Source: RUG100 sp050953405 (lineage in GTDB: Bacteria; Bacillota; Clostridia; Peptostreptococcales; Anaerovoracaceae). From it: a DNA stretch of 64,000 bases. Numbering within the stretch: position 1 is the stretch's first letter; the number at the start of each line of letters is the position of its first letter. The notes below the pieces were generated by a model. It had not been told where the DNA came from. It did not search any database and saw only the letters and a program-made list of their open reading frames with translations. The DNA is taken from contig JBMNMP010000001.1 of the NCBI GenBank assembly GCA_050953405.1, forward strand, positions 1-64,000, written 5' to 3'. Position numbers and translations under genes: made by a program. This document shows positions 60,596 through 64,000 of this stretch, piece by piece.

Positions 60596-60765
60596 TTTTT
60601 TACCACCTCCGCATATATGACCAAATCTTTTTCACTTGGGTCAATCTTATCTCCCACAAGTTCTGCTTTCAGTATCCTATTTGTGCGTACATTAGTCAGT
60701 AATGATAATACCTTGTCGCGTATAACAATATTCCCATCGTCATAAGCAAGATAATAGTCGTACAT
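60592..60765 (-). CDS. Small accessory protein, paralogue 1 of the YYLAYDDGNIVIRDK family (57 aa)
   Basis: 57 residues beginning MYDYYLAYDDGNIVIRDK and continuing with VLSLLTNVRTNRILKAELVG. GGAGGTAATT precedes ATG 60765. The first 18 residues and the ribosome site are shared with the gene at 63549-63743, while the rest differs. Confidence 0.6.
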   Translation of the reverse strand: MYDYYLAYDDGNIVIRDKVLSLLTNVRTNRILKAELVGDKIDPSEKDLVIYAEVVKK

Positions 60766-60784
60766 AATTACCTCCCAAGCAAAA

Positions 60785-60961
60785 TCATTTTACTTCAACC
60801 GGCAACTCGATAATAATCATCTCTCCGCAATAACTACACTTGTAGCAATAGTTAACTTCGGCATCGGGGTTTAATGGCAGCATTACGCCTTTTTTGCAAG
60901 AAGTACAAGTAACAAGCTTTTTAGTTGTCCTCTCCTTTTTTGGCGAAGTTGAATTGTTCAT
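60785..60961 (-). CDS. Small zinc-ribbon protein, copy 1 (58 aa)
   Basis: 58 residues: MNNSTSPKKERTTKKLVTCT, SCKKGVMLPLNPD, KCSYCGEMIIIELPVEVK; four Cys in CTSC and CSYC form a zinc ribbon. Closely related to copy 2 at 62082-62258. Start 60961. Function unknown; perhaps nucleic-acid binding. Confidence 0.65.
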   Translation of the reverse strand: MNNSTSPKKERTTKKLVTCTSCKKGVMLPLNPDAEVNYCYKCSYCGEMIIIELPVEVK

Positions 60962-61011
60962 AATTCAAGGCCCTCCTTATAACCTGGGCTGGTCATCTTG
61001 CGTCATTTATT

Positions 61012-61292
61012 CTAGTCTGTCACGTTGAGGTTTTTCTCCAATGAGATTGTGTCATTATACCAATCCATGATTTCGTCCAGGTCTTTTTTCGTGACCTCAG
61101 CCCCCGGCTTGTAGAAATCCATCTCATAAAACTCCTCTACTATTCCGCAGTAGATCAATTGCTTTCTAAGCTCTGCCAGCTCTTCGGGATTGGATCGTAC
61201 TCAATATCTAAGTTATCTTCGTACGGCGCTATTTTAGCGTAAAGTTCTTCTTCTTTTTGAAGCGCTTCCTTATACATTTCTTCCCATGTCAT
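61012..61292 (-). pseudogene. Small acidic accessory protein with a single-base frameshift
   Basis: From ATG 61292 (GGGAGG upstream) the frame reads MTWEEMYKEALQKEEELYAK and DNLDIEYDP, then must shift at the GG (coding CC) at 61192-61193 to continue as NPEELAELRKQLIYCGIVEE and GAEVTKKDLDEIMDWYNDTI to the stop at 61012. 281 bp is 3n+2, as for one missing base. About 93 residues if intact. Function unknown. Confidence 0.5.
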
Positions 61293-61625
61293 CCAACTTG
61301 CCTCCCAGCTCTGGATACGTCTCTATTTCTGCCCTTACCTCGATATAGTTACGTATTTCATGCATCTTTTTTGCGTATTCGCTAAGGCTGTCTAAATCGT
61401 ACCCTTTTTCTACAAACCCGTCAATGTATTCCTCGGCTCTGCGTCTGTCTTTTTTATGTATCTCTTATATTGCGCTGGGCTAGGATTTTTATCTTTAAAT
61501 TTGTCCCTGGCGGCAATAAAATCCATAATTTCGTGCACAATTGTCGCATATGCATGCCTCGGCAACCTCCCCGCAATTATCATCAGAATAACTGCCATCA
61601 TCGGAAGCATTCTGTATTCCTCCAT
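61270..61625 (-). pseudogene. Accessory protein with frameshift at A6 (possible -1 slippery site)
   Basis: MEEYRMLPMMAVILMIIAGR, HEIMDFIAARDKF and SPAQYKRYIKK run to the A6 at 61450-61455; in the -1 frame the protein goes on as DRRRAEEYIDGFVEKGYDLD and SLSEYAKKMHEIRNYIEVRA to a TAA at 61270-61272. The phase A-AAA-AAG fits a -1 slippery heptamer, or one A is missing. About 118 residues. It overlaps the start of the next gene by 23 bp. Confidence 0.5.
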
Positions 61626-61634
61626 TTCGTTGTA

Positions 61635-61660
61635 TTAAAAAACCCCGTGTCGCCACGAGG
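61635..61660 (-). terminator. Hairpin between accessory genes
   Basis: Minus strand CCTCGTG-GCGA-CACGGGG followed by TTTTTTAA. Confidence 0.65.
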
Positions 61661-61676
61661 ATTAGAGGACTAGTAT

Positions 61677-62045
61677 TCACATTTTCGCTGATGCTACAAG
61701 TGCCTCAACTGTTGCCGTTAAAATGCTCTCGAAGGCGCTTCCTAAAAATGCCTTTGCTTTCTGCATCCCGCTATTTTCATTCATGAATGTCCTGCCGGCA
61801 AACGTAACCTGTGGGCAATTTTGCTGAATCAGCAACCCGTCTTTTGTTTCTCGTGTTATGAACCCGCGAATATACCCCAGGTCAATCAGTTCTTTCATGA
61901 TCTGATTCCAGTATGCCTGGTTCGTCTTGATCAGTGCCCCACCGGCACAGTAGTCCAGGAACTCCGGTTCTTTCCCCGCCTTGTTGCACTTGTATAGATA
62001 TGCCAGTATTTTATACATGATGACTTCCATATCATCGTAAGCCAT
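61677..62045 (-). CDS. YjcQ-family protein
   Basis: 122 residues: MEVIMYKILAYLYKCNKAGK, AYWNQIMKELIDLGYIRGF, VTFAGRTFMNENSGMQKAKA match the YjcQ winged-helix-like family, frequent in prophages and integrative elements of Firmicutes. GGAGAATAAACA precedes ATG 62045. A truncated second copy lies at 62478-62633. Confidence 0.8.
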   Translation of the reverse strand: MAYDDMEVIMYKILAYLYKCNKAGKEPEFLDYCAGGALIKTNQAYWNQIMKELIDLGYIRGFITRETKDGLLIQQNCPQVTFAGRTFMNENSGMQKAKAFLGSAFESILTATVEALVASAKM

Positions 62046-62081
62046 TGTTTATTCTCCATAGTTTTCTGTTGATGGGTAAAA

Positions 62082-62258
62082 TCATTCTATATCAACTGGA
62101 AAATCGATATTAATAATTCGCCCGCAATAATCGCATTTGTAGTAATGATTAATTTTTGCCTCAGGGTGCATTGGTAGCATTACGCCTTTTTTGCAAGCGC
62201 TACATGTAACAGGCTTCTTAATCTTTTTTTCTCTTTCTGACGAAGTTGAATTGTTCAT
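62082..62258 (-). CDS. Small zinc-ribbon protein, copy 2 (58 aa)
   Basis: 58 residues: MNNSTSSEREKKIKKPVTCS, ACKKGVMLPMHPE, KCDYCGRIINIDFPVDIE. Same length and Cys pattern as copy 1 at 60785. The start at 62258 lies inside the end of the HExxH remnant. Confidence 0.65.
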   Translation of the reverse strand: MNNSTSSEREKKIKKPVTCSACKKGVMLPMHPEAKINHYYKCDYCGRIINIDFPVDIE

Positions 62259-62515
62259 AGTTTCCGTATCCTCCTGCCTCCCACTTGGCGTCTGTGTAAT
62301 TATCGGTTGCAAGTTTTTTTACATACTCCCATTCATCATCATATAAAAAGTCACGCTTTACGAGATGCATTTTTTCAAATGCAAAGCAAATGGCCTCTGC
62401 ATGCTGACATCCACCTATATGATAGTGAAAATGAGTATATTCATGTATCATTGTCTGCGCCGCTACAACTATATTCTTTATGTTCCTTGCATATAAGTAT
62501 AGCACGTTTTCATTT
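62218..62515 (-). pseudogene. HExxH metallopeptidase-like remnant, N-terminus missing
   Basis: The frame reads ARNIKNIVVAAQTMIHEYTH, FHYHIGGCQHAEAICFAFEK, with an HEYTH zinc motif and a downstream Glu as in small ImmA-like metallopeptidases. No proper start exists: the frame emerges within the broken YjcQ copy, so the two genes were joined by a deletion at about 62510. Its end overlaps zinc-ribbon copy 2. Confidence 0.55.
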
Positions 62516-62633
62516 TAATTAGCACACCACCGGCACAGTAATCCGGGAAATCCGTGTCCTTTCCGGCCTTGTTGCACTTGTATAGATATGCCAGTATCTT
62601 GTACATGATAACTTCCATATCGTCGTAAGCCAT
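62478..62633 (-). pseudogene. Truncated YjcQ copy
   Basis: Starts MAYDDMEVIMYKILAYLYKC and matches the gene at 61677 for about 38 residues (to GGVLIK), then leaves the family and stops after 51 codons. The AAAGGA ribosome site and the first 20 residues are nearly identical to the intact copy. Confidence 0.75.
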
Positions 62634-62677
62634 GATTTTTCCTTTCATGTAATAAAAAACAGACATCGAAGCTGTCA

Positions 62678-62884
62678 TTATTTTCTTAAATGTATTCCTG
62701 AAGCATACAACAAAACATCTGAAATTGTCGGGTTTTCCCGAGTTATAAAATCAATAACTTTTTGAGCGTCTTCTTCTGTTTGACCCGCTGCGCTTCCTAC
62801 CGCTAGGATAAAATCTTTGCTTGTGGAAATAGTTTTTAGCTTCTTAATTAATTCTTGTTTAAATTTTGGAATATCTTTACTCAT
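62678..62884 (-). CDS. Small helical accessory protein (68 aa)
   Basis: 68 residues: MSKDIPKFKQELIKKLKTIS, ILAVGSAAGQTEEDAQKVID, FITRENPTISDVLLYASGIH. A weak AAGGG precedes ATG 62884. No family recognised; its layout of short helices suggests a regulator or antitoxin-like piece, unproven. Confidence 0.55.
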   Translation of the reverse strand: MSKDIPKFKQELIKKLKTISTSKDFILAVGSAAGQTEEDAQKVIDFITRENPTISDVLLYASGIHLRK

Positions 62885-62910
62885 CTAACTAATCACCCTT
62901 CAGAATAACA

Positions 62911-62936
62911 AAAAAGGCACAGCGTGACCATGCCTC
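62911..62936 (-). terminator. Hairpin behind the 58-residue acidic ORF
   Basis: Minus strand AGGCAT...GTGCCT with TTTTTT following. Confidence 0.5.
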
Positions 62937-62943
62937 TACTATT

Positions 62944-63120
62944 CTATCCCATGTTCTCAAACTTCGCGTGTTTTAACATCCATTCTTTCGCAATTTTATA
63001 TTCTTCTTCTATGTGTTCTGGCGCTTCTTCACGCACAGTTACTTCTACACCTTCGAAATCAAGCCAAGGTGTAGAATCATCAAGATATTTACCTATCTTA
63101 TCAGGAATATTAACCATCAT
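62944..63120 (-). CDS. Small acidic accessory protein (58 aa)
   Basis: 58 residues: MMVNIPDKIGKYLDDSTPWL, EGVEVTVREEAPEHIEEEYK, WMLKHAKFENMG. AGAGGTATTAAATT before two ATG codons (63120 and 63117). Function unknown. Confidence 0.55.
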   Translation of the reverse strand: MMVNIPDKIGKYLDDSTPWLDFEGVEVTVREEAPEHIEEEYKIAKEWMLKHAKFENMG

Positions 63121-63243
63121 AATTTAATACCTCTTTAATGTACTGTTCCAGGTACTTATCATTTAAGTTACCTTAATCAGCGGATGTACCTCCTCATACT
63201 TTGGGCGTAGTATATCATTAGCAAACGAAAAAACAAACAATAA

Positions 63244-63462
63244 CTAAATCGTTTGTTTTTCTGTTTGATAATAAACGAAAACTACAATATGCAGGCTGCG
63301 GTTCAATATGGCATCTGCAATGACGGCGTCATAGAAGATTGTATCCCGATCCGAGAAGTTGATCGTCGTGAATAATGTGTTTTTCTTTTCATATCGTCCA
63401 TCAATCAGCTGAAAGAACAGGTTCGCATCCTGCTCAGTCCCGTTTGGCGGCTTGACCTGCAT
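63244..63462 (-). pseudogene. IstB (IS21 ATPase) C-terminal remnant
   Basis: The frame reads NLFFQLIDGRYEKKNTLFTT, INFSDRDTIFYDAVIADAIL and NRSLHIVV, matching the sensor and C-terminal region of IstB AAA+ ATPases (normally ..FQVIDHRYE...STIITTN...RLTHHA). The Walker A part and istA are missing; it is a degraded IS21 fragment. 63121-63243 and 63463-63548 hold no gene I can support. Confidence 0.7.
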
Positions 63463-63548
63463 CAGTGTACCGTATTAGGTGCGGAGTACTTCGCCGCACA
63501 CGCAGAGTGATTTTCACTTTCTCCAAAGGCGCGTTCTCTTCTGTGCAT

Positions 63549-63743
63549 TTATAGATTGTTAATTCGCCTCATCGCCTCTTCTTCGGTTATGATCTTAGCG
63601 GGGACATCACCTGAGTATATACCACTCATATTCCAATCTGTGACACAGTCTTCAATGTTCTTATCATAACGCTGAATAGGGGCGCCTAGCTTGTCCCTTA
63701 TTACAATATTCCCATCGTCATAGGCAAGATAATAACTATACAT
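63549..63743 (-). CDS. Small accessory protein, paralogue 2 of the YYLAYDDGNIVIRDK family (64 aa)
   Basis: 64 residues starting MYSYYLAYDDGNIVIRDK, then LGAPIQRYDKNIEDCVTDWN and AKIITEEEAMRRINN. GGAGGTAATT precedes ATG 63743, the same leader as paralogue 1 at 60765. The shared N-terminus with a different C-terminus suggests domain exchange. Confidence 0.65.
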   Translation of the reverse strand: MYSYYLAYDDGNIVIRDKLGAPIQRYDKNIEDCVTDWNMSGIYSGDVPAKIITEEEAMRRINNL

Positions 63744-63755
63744 AATTACCTCCCA

Positions 63756-63880
63756 ATGTCGGTTATGCTATCAATATTTTTAGGGACTATCAATTTTGCG
63801 TAATTTCTTAGTATCTGATCATTCAGCTCTCTCTTCTGATCTGTTGGTTTCGTGTCAAAATGGCCACAAACGCTTTATCC
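63756..63880 (-). pseudogene. C-terminal fragment of an unknown protein
   Basis: An open frame without start reads HFDTKPTDQKRELNDQILRN, YAKLIVPKNIDSITDIGR to a TAA just before paralogue 2. It follows a stop at its 5' side and looks like the end of a broken gene. Confidence 0.3.
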
Positions 63881-63940
63881 GCCATATGCCTGAAAATATT
63901 ATATCATCTTTGGCAATGAATCTCTCCTTTCAGGGTAATA

Positions 63941-63961
63941 AAAAACCGCTATCAAAGCGGT
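63941..63961 (-). terminator. Hairpin near the right edge
   Basis: Minus strand ACCGCT-TTGAT-AGCGGT followed by TTTTTT, then a GAAAGGAGAG ribosome-site-like run, the same layout as the other accessory units. Confidence 0.65.
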
Positions 63962-64000
63962 CATTATTTTTTTCTTTGTTCCGGCTCAACCAACCATTCC

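Noticed and set aside
60592..63743. Toxin-antitoxin or immunity system in the small-gene array
   Set aside because: Layout is suggestive, but no recognised toxin, antitoxin or immunity domain is visible; kept only as a structural observation.

Overview
The window looks like chromosome of an anaerobic Firmicute of the Clostridia (Eubacteriales). This is inferred from sigma-A type promoters (TTGACA-N17-TATAAT), strong AGGAGG ribosome binding sites, an aldo/keto reductase with a ferredoxin tail, GntP and AGCS transporters, and a Clostridia-like satellite or prophage. There is one tRNA (Ala, CGC) and no rRNA or CRISPR array.

Region 1 (1-8.6 kb) is a decayed mobile element: the tail of a type I restriction HsdR gene cut by the left window edge, a zinc-ribbon protein, a fused HK97 protease-major capsid gene, a portal with two single-base indels, a P4-type primase-helicase, an Xis-like protein, a divergent CI-like repressor with a readable two-way switch, and a tyrosine integrase whose catalytic end is gone and is joined to a truncated Nudix gene. 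No terminase or tail gene is visible, so it resembles a capsid-encoding satellite (PICI-like) or a deleted prophage.

Region 2 (8.4-16.2 kb): a six-gene leftward operon (TMEM175-type channel, nitroreductase, OYE-type flavoenzyme, two paralogous radical SAM proteins, Nudix remnant) faces a divergent HxlR regulator across a shared operator. Then follow an IS21-like end relic, rtcB, an EamA transporter, a DUF523 gene and tRNA-Ala.

Region 3 (16.2-30.6 kb): a MacB/FtsX-type ABC exporter flanked by a 130-bp direct repeat. The repeat contains a 30-bp box that occurs a third time before a different hairpin. Next come a lipoprotein, a response regulator-histidine kinase-PepSY operon, a flavin-binding protein, a LysR regulator, an acetyltransferase, a [4Fe-4S] aldo/keto reductase, a Crp/Fnr regulator, mscL and a nitroreductase.

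Region 4 (30.7-46.9 kb): a GntP permease-crotonase-CoA transferase operon, probably for short-chain hydroxy or unsaturated acids; small genes; yeiH with a frameshifted LysR regulator; a UvrD helicase on a perfect consensus promoter; an AGCS symporter; and the housekeeping series prfA-tsaC-rpiB-upp-tyrS.

Region 5 (46.9-59.5 kb) is the most interesting part. A four-gene operon (secreted lipoprotein, Ig-like surface protein, ABC ATPase, large permease), a divergent pair of secreted FN3-ended proteins plus a DUF364 protein, and a convergent FecCD-type metal/heme/siderophore ABC operon share a 16-bp palindromic operator, TGTTGTY-N2-RACAACA. Sites 1 and 2 lie in the divergent intergenic region and site 3 lies before the FecCD permease. 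One surface protein has a segment resembling the hemoglobin-interacting DUF1533 domain, so a haem/metal acquisition regulon is the working hypothesis.

Region 6 (59.5-64 kb): rpmE, then an AT-rich array of tiny, duplicated and partly broken accessory genes (zinc ribbons, YjcQ proteins, an HExxH remnant, an IstB remnant) separated by hairpins.

Across the window, seven single-base indels fall in or beside short homopolymers, and four genes show TATAAT-N6-ATG spacing that predicts leaderless mRNAs.
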